Shown: piece after piece, positions 18,340-26,570 of the stretch | Layout of the letters: every line of letters starts with the position of its first letter | How positions within the stretch are numbered: position 1 is the stretch's first letter | Assembly: GCA_004298905.1 (NCBI GenBank) | Contig: SCTK01000014.1 | Span: forward strand, 156,400 to 220,399 | Reading direction: 5' to 3' | Source: Burkholderiaceae bacterium | Lineage (GTDB): Bacteria; Pseudomonadota; Gammaproteobacteria; Burkholderiales; Burkholderiaceae_D | Length of the DNA: 64,000 nucleotides | Translations under genes and position numbers: made by a program | The notes under the pieces: generated by a model | Told to the model about the DNA's origin: nothing | Seen by the model: only the letters and a program-made list of their open reading frames with translations | Database searches by the model: none

Positions 18340-19401
18340 TTACCCTAGCAGGGCTGTTGCTACAGATCGTGTTCCAGTAGAAATCGTGCCCCCCATTAAC
18401 GACATTGCATTATCACCAATTGCCTTTAGTTTGTCTGGGCTGGCAATCATCGTCCGCATGGCTTCAACATATTCCTGCGCATTCAACTGGTGGGTCCACC
18501 CGAGGTAATTGATTGCCCCTTGTGACGCCACGCTGATCGTGGTCTTTTCCTGATTCGCCGCAAATAGGACAGTGAGCGTGGGCAATCCGAGTATGCAACG
18601 CTCCCACATCGCTGCGCCGCCGGCGCCAATTGCGAGGTCTGCCTCCGCAATCAGTTCTGCCATGTTGAGAACCTGGCAGTGATAATTCGCATTTGGCACA
18701 AGTCGGCACCGCTGTTCGATTTCGTTGCGGTACGGATTGGAGCCGCCTACCACCACATCCACGGCAATGTCGGATCTTTGCAGACGCTGGATTGCGTCCA
18801 GCGCAGTCATGGTCAGGTTCTCTGGATCACTACCGCCGAAAAAAATCAGGATTCGTCGAACTTGTCCATCGCGCTTTCGCAACCGCTCGCGCTGCTGGTT
18901 GAATTCCGGTCTCAACAGCACATATTCCGGACCCAACAACTTGCGGCATCCAAGCGGAACAAGGCCTTCGTAACGGCTTTCAAGGTTGGGGTAATAATTC
19001 TGGTCCAACAGCAAATCACAATCGTGCGTTCGATCGGCCAGATCGTCGATCACCATGATTCTGCCGGTGCATGCGCGCAGTGCCGACTCCCAGCGTCCAT
19101 CCAGTTCGTAGTGATCGACGATGACCCAATCAGCGCGCTGGCCACCAGCCTTGATAAAAGCCGTGGTAGCAGCAGCATCGGCCCGCCAATCGAGGGGCAC
19201 ATCATGACCGGCCTGGCCCGGCAGCCTGCCGATCGCGTAGCCCTTTTGTTCCAGCAATGCAAACAGATTACCGGGCAAATCACGGCAAACGAAGGTGATT
19301 GCACAGCCGCTTGACTTCATCTCATCGGCCAGCGTCAGGCAGCGCATCAGATGGCCGGTCCCTGTACTGACTGATGCATCGACCCGGATAAAAATGTTCA
19401 T
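18340..19401 (-). CDS. pseG: UDP-2,4-diacetamido-2,4,6-trideoxy-beta-L-altropyranose hydrolase
   Basis: PseG removes UDP from UDP-2,4-diacetamido-2,4,6-trideoxy-L-altrose, the step before PseI. The protein (353 aa from the ATG at 19401) has a GT-B-like (MurG-like) fold. It starts IFIRVDASVSTGTGHLMRCL with the catalytic-loop signature GTGHLMR, has VIDDLADRTHDCDLLLDQNY near 125, ILIFFGGSDPENLT near 185 and AIGAGGAAMWERCILGLPTL near 260. The open frame extends 81 codons upstream, but that part lies antisense-like over the class III aminotransferase end and does not fit the family, so the ATG with IFIRVD was chosen. Confidence 0.92.
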   Translation of the reverse strand: MNIFIRVDASVSTGTGHLMRCLTLADEMKSSGCAITFVCRDLPGNLFALLEQKGYAIGRLPGQAGHDVPLDWRADAAATTAFIKAGGQRADWVIVDHYELDGRWESALRACTGRIMVIDDLADRTHDCDLLLDQNYYPNLESRYEGLVPLGCRKLLGPEYVLLRPEFNQQRERLRKRDGQVRRILIFFGGSDPENLTMTALDAIQRLQRSDIAVDVVVGGSNPYRNEIEQRCRLVPNANYHCQVLNMAELIAEADLAIGAGGAAMWERCILGLPTLTVLFAANQEKTTISVASQGAINYLGWTHQLNAQEYVEAMRTMIASPDKLKAIGDNAMSLMGGTISTGTRSVATALLG

Positions 19402-19456
19402 GATTGTGCTGAAACGCGACGCAACGTTTGTCGGATCCGGGGTTTCACCTGCTGCC

Positions 19457-20794
19457 TCAAATTTTCTTTCGGAATACCGGCTTCGCTGGACGACCAACCA
19501 ACAAGCCCGCACAACTGCCGATATCGATTGCGGCACGATAAACAGCGCAGGCCTGATCGAAGGCCGCCGCCATGTGATCCAATTCGGCTTGCTGATGCGA
19601 CCAGGTGGTATAAAACAAACCTTGGAACAACACACCGCGAGCAATCATTTCCTGCATCATGAGAGTGCGGTAGGCATCGTCCGGGATGCGCGCCGGGTTG
19701 CGGCATACCAGCGCAAGCAAGCAGGCGTAGCCGATCGGCTGCAGAAAATCGTTCAAGTCGTGGCGCTGGATGGCCTGCTCCAGTTTTTGCTTGAAGTCCG
19801 CCCCGCGTTGCCAGTTGCTCTCGATCATGTTGTACTTCTTGAATTCATGGATCGTGGCAATCATCGCCGCCAGCCCGATCGTTTCCGCGCCGTGGGTAGT
19901 GGAGATGAGGAACAGTTTGTCGTCGCCCTCGCGGCGAATCCCGCCCAGCTCCATGATGTCGGCGCGGCCGGTAAGCGCACAAGCCGAAAAGCCGTTGGCG
20001 ATCCCCTTGCCCCAAGTCGCAAGATCAGGCTTGACTCCGAAATAATCCTGCGCCCCCTTCAAGCTCCATTTGAAGCCGCTGATCATTTCGTCCAGAACGA
20101 ACACCACACCTCTGTCCTTGCACAGCGCCGCAACCTTGTGCAGGAAATTGTCGCGCGGTGGATCGAACTTGACCGGCTCCATGATCAGGCAGGCGATGTC
20201 ATGCTTGTCATCCGACAGCAGCGCCTCGACCGAGGCGTAGTCGTTGTAGCTGAAGGTGGCGGTCATGCTGCGCACGTCGTTCGGAATGCCGAAGTCAGTA
20301 GGGGTAGTGACGATAAACCAGTCGTCGTAGCTGAAAAAGTTATGCTCACGCGCGATGGCAACACGGTTCTTGCCAGTATAAGCCCGTGCCAGCTTGACGG
20401 CGGCGGTGGTAACCGTCGAGCCGTTCTTGGCAAACTTCACCATGTCGCCCGATTCCACCGTTTCCAGGAACAATCTTGCCGCGTCCAGCTCAATCAAGGC
20501 GGGACGTTGAAAATTAGTACCCTGAAAAGCAGCCTCGCTCACTGCTTGCGCCACCGGCTCGTAACCATGGCCGATACAGACCGAAGTCAAACCCATGCTG
20601 CAATCGATGAATTCATTTCCATCGAGATCCCACACATGAGCGCCTTTACCGTGTGTAATTGCAGCCGGCGCATTTACCGGAAATTGATCATCACCCTTGG
20701 AATAGGTATGAGCCCCCCCCGGAATCAAATCGTGGATCTGCTCCGAAAATTCGCGGGAACGCGTGAAATTGATAATCTTGTTCATGGCAGGCAT
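19457..20794 (-). CDS. Class III PLP aminotransferase, glutamate-1-semialdehyde aminomutase-like
   Basis: Fold-type I PLP enzyme of about 445 aa. Visible motifs: IPGGAHTYSKGD near 20, DGNEFIDCSMGLTSVCIG near 55, FAKNGSTVTTAAVKLARAY near 105 (cofactor phosphate binding), FVLDEMISGFKWS (Asp for the pyridine N) and the Schiff-base Lys in TWGKGIANG near 262. It resembles HemL but lacks the HemL-specific [10 protein letters not shown] start; a separate true hemL is present at 56140-57432. Here it is embedded in a nonulosonate gene set between an SpsF-like cytidylyltransferase and pseG, so it probably transaminates a keto sugar or keto acid. Two close ATGs (20794 and 20785) are possible starts. Confidence 0.82.
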   Translation of the reverse strand: MPAMNKIINFTRSREFSEQIHDLIPGGAHTYSKGDDQFPVNAPAAITHGKGAHVWDLDGNEFIDCSMGLTSVCIGHGYEPVAQAVSEAAFQGTNFQRPALIELDAARLFLETVESGDMVKFAKNGSTVTTAAVKLARAYTGKNRVAIAREHNFFSYDDWFIVTTPTDFGIPNDVRSMTATFSYNDYASVEALLSDDKHDIACLIMEPVKFDPPRDNFLHKVAALCKDRGVVFVLDEMISGFKWSLKGAQDYFGVKPDLATWGKGIANGFSACALTGRADIMELGGIRREGDDKLFLISTTHGAETIGLAAMIATIHEFKKYNMIESNWQRGADFKQKLEQAIQRHDLNDFLQPIGYACLLALVCRNPARIPDDAYRTLMMQEMIARGVLFQGLFYTTWSHQQAELDHMAAAFDQACAVYRAAIDIGSCAGLLVGRPAKPVFRKKI

Positions 20795-20802
20795 TCCAGA
20801 AT

Positions 20803-21549
20803 TTAAAAAACATCCCACAGCGGCTCGGCCACCACGAACGGCGCCACGAGATCCTTCAGATCCGGCCGCGAATCGAGAAAGTCGACGATTTGTTTCACCG
20901 AAACCAGCGGCATGGAAGCACCATGGGCCTTGGTGATCTCGCGGGACAAAATCAGGTCTTCCGGGTAGTCGACAGTGACTCTCAAGTCCATCCGTTGCAA
21001 TTCCCGTGCCGGGACCACCACCTGCGTCTTGAATTCATGTGGATGCTTGCGCGGGTAGTTGGAACAAAATTCCGAGCGGTCGGCGGAAGTGCCGAGCGCG
21101 TGGGAACGTTCGAGCGATTCCTGTGAGTAGATCTCGAAACTGAGACCCTCCGGCAAGCGATCGGTAACGGTAATGTCATTGCCGCGCTCCACATGGTCGC
21201 GCCATGCGGTTTCGAGCAGATCATAGGCAAACCAGGGGCATTCGGTCGTCACCCGAAATACGTCGGTGGCCCGTCCCATCCTTCCGCACTGTACCAGTCG
21301 CATCAATACATCTTGCGGATCTCCAAAGATGTAACTGACGCCATGTTTGTGCGCCACGTCCACGAAAGGCGTATTCGCGCTGCCCTCCGAAATACCCAGC
21401 ACGATCTCGTCGATTATCGAGAACTGCTTGATCGCAGCAATAATCTGGTCGAGGATCGTTACGCTGTCGTTCAGCATCTGCAGCGGCTTGCCGTACAGGC
21501 GCGACCCATTGTTGCGGCAAGCAAGTGCGGCGACCAGTCGGCGACTCAT
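20803..21549 (-). CDS. SpsF-like cytidylyltransferase (candidate CMP-nonulosonate synthetase)
   Basis: Nucleotidyltransferase of 248 aa in the SpsF/CMP-sugar synthetase group. The N-terminal nucleotide motif is ACRNNGSRLYGKPLQ (residues 9-24), followed by FGDPQDVLMRLVQC near 76 and FRVTTECPWFAYDL near 97, equivalent to the 'RvTgDcPli' block of the family. It could play the PseF role (CMP-Pse synthetase), for which no other obvious candidate exists here. Its location directly after the second NeuB-like gene suggests it may instead activate that enzyme's product. The start ATG overlaps the upstream stop as ATGA. Confidence 0.78.
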   Translation of the reverse strand: MSRRLVAALACRNNGSRLYGKPLQMLNDSVTILDQIIAAIKQFSIIDEIVLGISEGSANTPFVDVAHKHGVSYIFGDPQDVLMRLVQCGRMGRATDVFRVTTECPWFAYDLLETAWRDHVERGNDITVTDRLPEGLSFEIYSQESLERSHALGTSADRSEFCSNYPRKHPHEFKTQVVVPARELQRMDLRVTVDYPEDLILSREITKAHGASMPLVSVKQIVDFLDSRPDLKDLVAPFVVAEPLWDVF

Positions 21550-22583
21550 ACAGCATCTCCAGTATCCGATAAATCAGCTTGCAGTAATGGTGTATTGGCA
21601 GCGATATCGCGCTTCAAGGTGGCGCCATAGGCTTTGGTCAAATCGGTCAGCGGGGTATCTGCTGCACTACGCTTGAGTACCAGATCGGCGGGCTCAATCC
21701 TTGTGCCTGTGGCAATTGCGCGCCCGCTTACCACATGGCGGCGAATCATTCCGCGATACCCCTGTTCCGCCGCACCCATGCCGAAGTCTGCTGTATCGCT
21801 ACATTCACCATAAGCTGCAGCGCAATCTCGCAAAATCGCAGAGAACTCGGCGAACCGGTCGGGATTGAGCGCAGCTTCATGATCCTCCATCTTCATGACT
21901 TCGCCCAAAGTGAGATGCTTCTCAAACACACGCGCACCCGCTCCCAACGCCGTTGCCGCCAGCGTCAAGCGCAATGAACTTTCAGGCGATGCGTGATCCG
22001 CAAAACCAATCGAGACATTCGGATTCCGCGTTGAAAGCAGCTCGGTCAATCTGCGCACACGCGCGATCTGATTCCCATCCGTAGGCGTTGGGTAGCCCTG
22101 ATATCCCAGTAAAACGACGACCTCCTTGCCGGCCAGCAGATTGATCGCTTGTTCAATTTCGGGCAAGAACGCGCCGCCTGCACCGAGCAACACTTTTGGC
22201 ACGGAAGTTTGGGCAATCTGGTTGAGAAGACTCACATTGGCTATGTCGGTACCATGAACCTTGAGCGCCTGGGCACCCACTCGCTCTGCCAAGGCTACAC
22301 TCCGTGCGCCGAACACATCAAGATGCAACGCAATGCCCAACTGTTTAGCGTATTCAGCAAGACCCTGCCAGACCGCATCGGTCATTTCAAGAGAACGAAA
22401 CAGCTCGTAATACTTATAATCCGGCGTCGCCAACTCATCGGCATACACCAGCTGGAACTTGGCCGCATCGGCGCCGGCGGCAGCCGCCGCACGCACCAGC
22501 AAGCGTGCCTGCTCGGGCCGGCCCTCAAAGCCTTGCGCCAGTTCGGCGATGATTTCGATGTTGGGGCTGGTATCAGGTGTCAT
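21546..22583 (-). CDS. Second NeuB-family synthase (SpsE/N-acetylneuraminate synthase-like)
   Basis: NeuB-family PEP-dependent synthase of about 345 aa, clearly different from the PseI at 13852. It begins NIEIIAELAQGFEGRPEQ, has DAAKFQLVYADELATPDYKY near 47, IGFADHASPESSLRL near 205 and RVFEKHLTLGEVMKMEDHEA near 235, and a C-terminal SAF domain (about 285-345). It lacks the PWDG/TPWEWH segment of PseI, and the VMKMEDHEAALNPD stretch differs from the usual PDHxxSxEPxE of NeuB/LegI, so its sugar substrate may be unusual. The ATG at 22583 overlaps the aldo-keto reductase stop (ATGA); a TTG 12 bases earlier is less likely. Confidence 0.85.
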   Translation of the reverse strand: MTPDTSPNIEIIAELAQGFEGRPEQARLLVRAAAAAGADAAKFQLVYADELATPDYKYYELFRSLEMTDAVWQGLAEYAKQLGIALHLDVFGARSVALAERVGAQALKVHGTDIANVSLLNQIAQTSVPKVLLGAGGAFLPEIEQAINLLAGKEVVVLLGYQGYPTPTDGNQIARVRRLTELLSTRNPNVSIGFADHASPESSLRLTLAATALGAGARVFEKHLTLGEVMKMEDHEAALNPDRFAEFSAILRDCAAAYGECSDTADFGMGAAEQGYRGMIRRHVVSGRAIATGTRIEPADLVLKRSAADTPLTDLTKAYGATLKRDIAANTPLLQADLSDTGDAV

Positions 22584-23446
22584 TGCGTCTGCCAATTTGA
22601 TGGGTTTAATAATTGAACGTCTTCTGTCACCAGCGATTGCGGAACGGGCGCGATTTTCGTTTCGACCGCGCTCATGATTTCCTGCAACTGCTTCAAACTG
22701 TCGATGCCGACTACGACACGGTCAATTTCTGGTTGCGACATGGCGAATCCGAGACAAGCTTGCAATGGCGTCAATGCCTGCTCACTCAGCCAGCGATGCC
22801 AGTGATCCCAGAGCGGTTGCCATCGATTGAACATTGCGGGGCGCTTGGTCGCTTCCATTAATAACAGACCCTGCAAAAATATCGAGCGCACATGCACTTC
22901 AGTACCGGACTGATGCAGCCGCGCCAACCAGCCGGATGAGGCCAGTCGGCGGTCCAGAATGTTGAAGGGCGCCTGCACCAAATCACACCGGAAGCGCGAA
23001 CCGAGCGCATCCAACTCCTGCGGGTCGTAAATCGATACGCCGATCTTCTCTACGGCACCCTGTTCCTTGAGCGCGAGCAACGCACCATAGAGCACCTCCC
23101 CTTGCTTACCGAGCAATTGTTGCGAGCAATGCAGCAACAGTCCATGCAGTTTCGGAATCTTGAGTCGCATCAGTGAATCCATTACCGATTTCTGCGCCCA
23201 AGCGGCGACATCGGTACAAGCTTCCGGGATGGCTGGCAATTTGGAAACAACCTGCCACCGACCTACCCCGATTTCGCCCAGCCTCTGCTCGCTCTCGCCA
23301 TAAGCAATTGCTGTATCAAGGGTATCAAATCCCGCAATGAGCGCATCGCGCAAAATTGCCTCCGCCTCTGTACGACTGACTTGGCCGGTCTGGTTGGCTA
23401 CGCCATAGGGCAAGCCAAACTGAACGGTACCAAGCGCCAGTTTCAA
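22580..23446 (-). CDS. Aldo/keto reductase
   Basis: AKR-family NAD(P)H oxidoreductase of 288 aa. The barrel starts MKLALGTVQFGLPYGVANQ; the catalytic region has FDTLDTAIAYGESEQRLGE near 40-58 (Asp and Tyr of the tetrad) and WQVVSKLP (Lys) near 66, followed by LHGLLLHCSQ (His/Ser region) near 100. The cofactor end is GFAMSQPEIDRVVVGIDS. The start is a TTG in a TTGA overlap with the pseC stop, so translation is coupled. It probably reduces a keto group of a sugar or of an aldose feeding the adjacent second NeuB-like synthase. This is inference. Confidence 0.85.
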   Translation of the reverse strand: MKLALGTVQFGLPYGVANQTGQVSRTEAEAILRDALIAGFDTLDTAIAYGESEQRLGEIGVGRWQVVSKLPAIPEACTDVAAWAQKSVMDSLMRLKIPKLHGLLLHCSQQLLGKQGEVLYGALLALKEQGAVEKIGVSIYDPQELDALGSRFRCDLVQAPFNILDRRLASSGWLARLHQSGTEVHVRSIFLQGLLLMEATKRPAMFNRWQPLWDHWHRWLSEQALTPLQACLGFAMSQPEIDRVVVGIDSLKQLQEIMSAVETKIAPVPQSLVTEDVQLLNPSNWQTQ

Positions 23447-24621
23447 GAGAGGAATTCCTTCAACACCGCGATTACATGATCCTGCTGCTGATCAGTGAGC
23501 TCGTAAAATAACGGAATGCTTAATGTTTGCCGATAGTAGGCCTGGGCATTCGGATAGTCGTCCGGATTGAAACCTCGACTACGATAATAGGGCTGCGCAG
23601 GCACCGGTATATAGTGAACCTGGCAGATAATTCCGCGCTGACGCAGTTCTTTCATCAAGGTGGCGCGGCTAATGCCCGCAGCAGAAAAATCAATGCGCAC
23701 CGGATAGAGATGGTGCGCACTCGATTCGCGACCACTCATCTGCGCCGGTTGAATCAGTCTTGAATCTGCAAATGCCTGGTCGTAGCGCAATGCCAGTTGG
23801 CGACGCCGCGCAACAAACCGGTCAAGTTTGGCCAGTTGCGAAAGACCCAGCGCGCACTGAATATCGGTAATCCGATAATGGAAACCGAGCTCGAACATTT
23901 CGTAATACCAGGGGTTGGGAACGCCATCCGTCACTGCGTTCTCGGGATAATGGAAAATATCCTCACCCTTGTTGATCCCATGACTGCGCAAGCGCAGCAG
24001 TTTCCGATAGGTTTCCTCATCGTTGGTAGTAACCATCCCTCCCTCACCGGTGGTCAAGGATTTGACCGGATGAAAGGAAAAGATCGTCATCAACGAGTCG
24101 GCGCAACAGCCCACCCTTTGGCCGTTAGCATAGCGCGCGCCCAATGCGTGGGCAGCATCTTCGATCACTACAGCACCCGCCCGATCGGCGACCGATTTTA
24201 TGGCGGGCATGTCACAGCTCAGCCCCGCGTAATGCACTGGAATCACGGCTTTTACGTCGGGGTTTCGCGCCAGTGTTTCTGCCAACGCTGCGGGAGAAAT
24301 GTTTGCGGTGGCAGGGTCCACATCGGCGAACACCGGCCGAGCGCCGACGTACAACGCTGCATTGGCGCTCGCCACAAAGGTAATCGGCGAAGTCACCAAC
24401 GCCGACTTAGGGCCAACGCCAGCCGCCAAGGCTGCAATATGCAGGGCAGCGGTTCCGCTTGAAACCGCAACCGCATAACGAGCACCGACGTAGGCTGCCA
24501 CCGCTTGCTCGAATGCGGCAATCCTGGGACCTTGGGTCAGGGCACCGCTCCGCAAGCAGTCTACAACTGCCTGAATATCGGCTTCGTCGATGTGATGACG
24601 GCCATACGAAATCATTTCCAT
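23443..24621 (-). CDS. pseC: UDP-4-amino-4,6-dideoxy-N-acetyl-beta-L-altrosamine transaminase
   Basis: DegT/DnrJ/EryC1-type PLP aminotransferase of 392 aa that converts the 4-keto product of PseB to the 4-amino sugar. It has ISYGRHHIDEADIQAVVDCL at the start, VAVSSGTAALHIA near 55, VIEDAAHALGARY near 155 and the Schiff-base Lys in FSFHPVKSLTTGEGG near 188. A GALTQGP loop near 27 is typical of PseC. The gene follows pseB with only 2 bases between stop and ATG; a second ATG two codons downstream is also possible. Confidence 0.93.
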   Translation of the reverse strand: MEMISYGRHHIDEADIQAVVDCLRSGALTQGPRIAAFEQAVAAYVGARYAVAVSSGTAALHIAALAAGVGPKSALVTSPITFVASANAALYVGARPVFADVDPATANISPAALAETLARNPDVKAVIPVHYAGLSCDMPAIKSVADRAGAVVIEDAAHALGARYANGQRVGCCADSLMTIFSFHPVKSLTTGEGGMVTTNDEETYRKLLRLRSHGINKGEDIFHYPENAVTDGVPNPWYYEMFELGFHYRITDIQCALGLSQLAKLDRFVARRRQLALRYDQAFADSRLIQPAQMSGRESSAHHLYPVRIDFSAAGISRATLMKELRQRGIICQVHYIPVPAQPYYRSRGFNPDDYPNAQAYYRQTLSIPLFYELTDQQQDHVIAVLKEFLS

Positions 24622-24623
24622 GG

Positions 24624-25628
24624 TCAGATTTTTCCTAACTTCTGACGATTATTTCCAATCCACTCCTGCAGGGCAGCAACAGTCATCCATTCCGGATTGT
24701 TGTCAGAGCTGTAAACAAACCCCTCGGGCACCTTCACACCATCCTTGATTCGCGCCGGATCCTCACACCAGCTGTTAATGGCAGGCAGTATCTTGTAATG
24801 GTCCGGATATTCATAGGTAGAGAATGAGTCTTCAGGGCTGATCATCTGTTCATGCAATTTCTCTCCCGGACGAATACCGATGATGTCATGTTCCGCAGTC
24901 GGCGCAACCGCCTTGGCAATATCGGTAATTCCCATGGAAGGAATCTTTTTGACGTAGATTTCACCACCTTCCATATCATCAAACGCATGCCAGACTAATT
25001 CAACCGCCTGCTCCAGTGAAATCATGAAGCGCGTCATCCTCACATCGGTAATAGGCAATCTGCCGCTATCTGCCAGCGAGGCGAAAAAAGGAATCACGGA
25101 TCCACGCGAGCCCATCACATTGCCATATCGCACAACCGAAAAACGGGTATCGTGAACACCGGAATAGGCATTGCTGGCCACGAACAATTTATCGGATGCC
25201 AGTTTGGATGCGCCGTACAGATTTGCCGGACTGCTGGCCTTGTCGGTGGATAGGGCGACGACACCTTTCACTTCTTGGTCAATACAGACATCGATCAGAT
25301 TCATCGCACCATCGACATTCGTCTTGATGCATTCAAAGGGGTTGTACTCTGCGGTCGGCACAATTTTTGTGGCAGCCGCGTGGACTACATAATCAACCCG
25401 ATCCAGCGCGCGATGCAGCCGATCTTTGTCGCGTACATCACCGATAAAAAACCGTACGCGCTTGTCGTTCTGGAACAGCTTGGCCATTTCCCACTGCTTC
25501 ATTTCGTCGCGCGACAGAATGACCAGGCGGGAAGGGTTGTATCGAGCCAGCGTCATTGGCACGAATGCATGCCCAAAGGATCCCGTGCCTCCCGTGATGA
25601 GGATGGATTTTCCGGCCAATGTCGACAT
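24624..25628 (-). CDS. pseB: UDP-N-acetylglucosamine 4,6-dehydratase (inverting)
   Basis: First enzyme of pseudaminic acid synthesis, a soluble SDR of 334 aa that dehydrates and C5-epimerises UDP-GlcNAc. The NAD motif is KSILITGGTGSFGHAFVP, with VVHAAATKIVPTAEYNPFE near 85 (AATK/E-YNP block typical of FlaA1/PseB), STDKASSPANLYGASKL near 128 (catalytic Asp-Lys and YxxxK) and RYGNVMGSRGSVIPFF near 168. The AGGAC Shine-Dalgarno lies before the ATG. The intact Tyr-x3-Lys contrasts with the Met-x3-Lys of the WbpM-type enzyme at the end of the locus, so two distinct dehydratases act on UDP-HexNAc here. Confidence 0.94.
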   Translation of the reverse strand: MSTLAGKSILITGGTGSFGHAFVPMTLARYNPSRLVILSRDEMKQWEMAKLFQNDKRVRFFIGDVRDKDRLHRALDRVDYVVHAAATKIVPTAEYNPFECIKTNVDGAMNLIDVCIDQEVKGVVALSTDKASSPANLYGASKLASDKLFVASNAYSGVHDTRFSVVRYGNVMGSRGSVIPFFASLADSGRLPITDVRMTRFMISLEQAVELVWHAFDDMEGGEIYVKKIPSMGITDIAKAVAPTAEHDIIGIRPGEKLHEQMISPEDSFSTYEYPDHYKILPAINSWCEDPARIKDGVKVPEGFVYSSDNNPEWMTVAALQEWIGNNRQKLGKI

Positions 25629-25645
25629 ATCTAAGTCCTATTAAA

Positions 25646-26563
25646 TTAGCAAATTGATTCCAGGAGCTGCGTACGCCGCCCCGCAGCTTCCTGAACGTGC
25701 AGACCACTTAAAAACTGAGGCACTGTCCCCAGCCCACGGCCAAGAATTTCCCGCGCCCGGCTATTATCCAATGACATGTCCAGCGGACGCTTGGCGAGCA
25801 AATGCGCGTGTGCCAATTGATTCGGGCGAATCAACTCTGCCGGCAGGCTGAATTCTTTTGCCAACTGCAGGGCAAATTCATACTTGGACAGGCGCTCATC
25901 ACCAGTCAGATTAACCACCCCTGACACATCCTTATCAATCAATTCATGCGCCGCCAAAGCTAACGCATCGGCCAGAATTGGCGTGAAGTAAACATCATCG
26001 AACAAACTCAGTGTCTTGCCTTCGCGCAAGTTGACAATCAGCCAATCGCTGAAAGACTGGCGCTGTCGATGGCCCCAGCCAAAGAAATTGGTGCGAACGG
26101 TCAGCGCATCGGCGTGAGCCGCCTGTACCCAGGACTCGGCCAGCGCTTTGGTACGACCGTATTCGTTCAATGGTTGCGGCGCTTCATCTTCGCGATAGAA
26201 ACCATGATCGCCCGCAAACAAATGGTCGGTGGAAATATGAATCAACCGAATATTTCTGCGTGCAGTGGCCATGGCCACATTGCGCGCGATCACCGCATTG
26301 ACCTGATGCGCACGTTCAGGATCTTTTTCACATTCGTCAACGCTGGTGAGTCCAGCGGTATGTACCACCAGATCGGGCAATAGCTGATCCAGGTGCTCGC
26401 CAAAACGTTGCGGGTCTTCCAGATCCAATCGATGTGAAGTGGTGCCAGGCAGACGCGCTGAGAGTTGATGCGTCCCGAGCACCACGTCCCAGTGATCCCG
26501 TACTGCACAAGCCCAGTTGAGGGCCAGCAAACCACTACCCCCGGTAATCAGAATTCGTTTCAT
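25646..26563 (-). CDS. RmlD-like NAD(P)-dependent sugar reductase
   Basis: SDR of 305 aa resembling dTDP-4-dehydrorhamnose reductase. The cofactor site is ILITGGSGLLALNW, where the third Gly of GxxGxxG is Ala. LVVHTAGLTSVDECEKDPE near 68 and ISTDHLFAGDHGFYREDE near 108 are RmlD-type, and catalytic YGRTKALAE lies near 134. There is no rmlA/B/C nearby, so a rhamnose role is unlikely; reduction of another 4-keto sugar in the cluster fits better. It lies 7 bases after the large surface-carbohydrate gene and 17 before pseB. Confidence 0.82.
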   Translation of the reverse strand: MKRILITGGSGLLALNWACAVRDHWDVVLGTHQLSARLPGTTSHRLDLEDPQRFGEHLDQLLPDLVVHTAGLTSVDECEKDPERAHQVNAVIARNVAMATARRNIRLIHISTDHLFAGDHGFYREDEAPQPLNEYGRTKALAESWVQAAHADALTVRTNFFGWGHRQRQSFSDWLIVNLREGKTLSLFDDVYFTPILADALALAAHELIDKDVSGVVNLTGDERLSKYEFALQLAKEFSLPAELIRPNQLAHAHLLAKRPLDMSLDNSRAREILGRGLGTVPQFLSGLHVQEAAGRRTQLLESIC

Positions 26564-26570
26564 GGCACAG

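Noticed and set aside
19402..19644. 81-codon upstream extension of pseG
   Set aside because: It covers the end of the aminotransferase gene and is not part of the PseG family; the ATG at 19401 begins the conserved IFIRVD sequence.
19295..20806. 503-codon plus-strand frame over the class III aminotransferase
   Set aside because: Complement of a motif-rich PLP enzyme; the frame itself has no conserved block.
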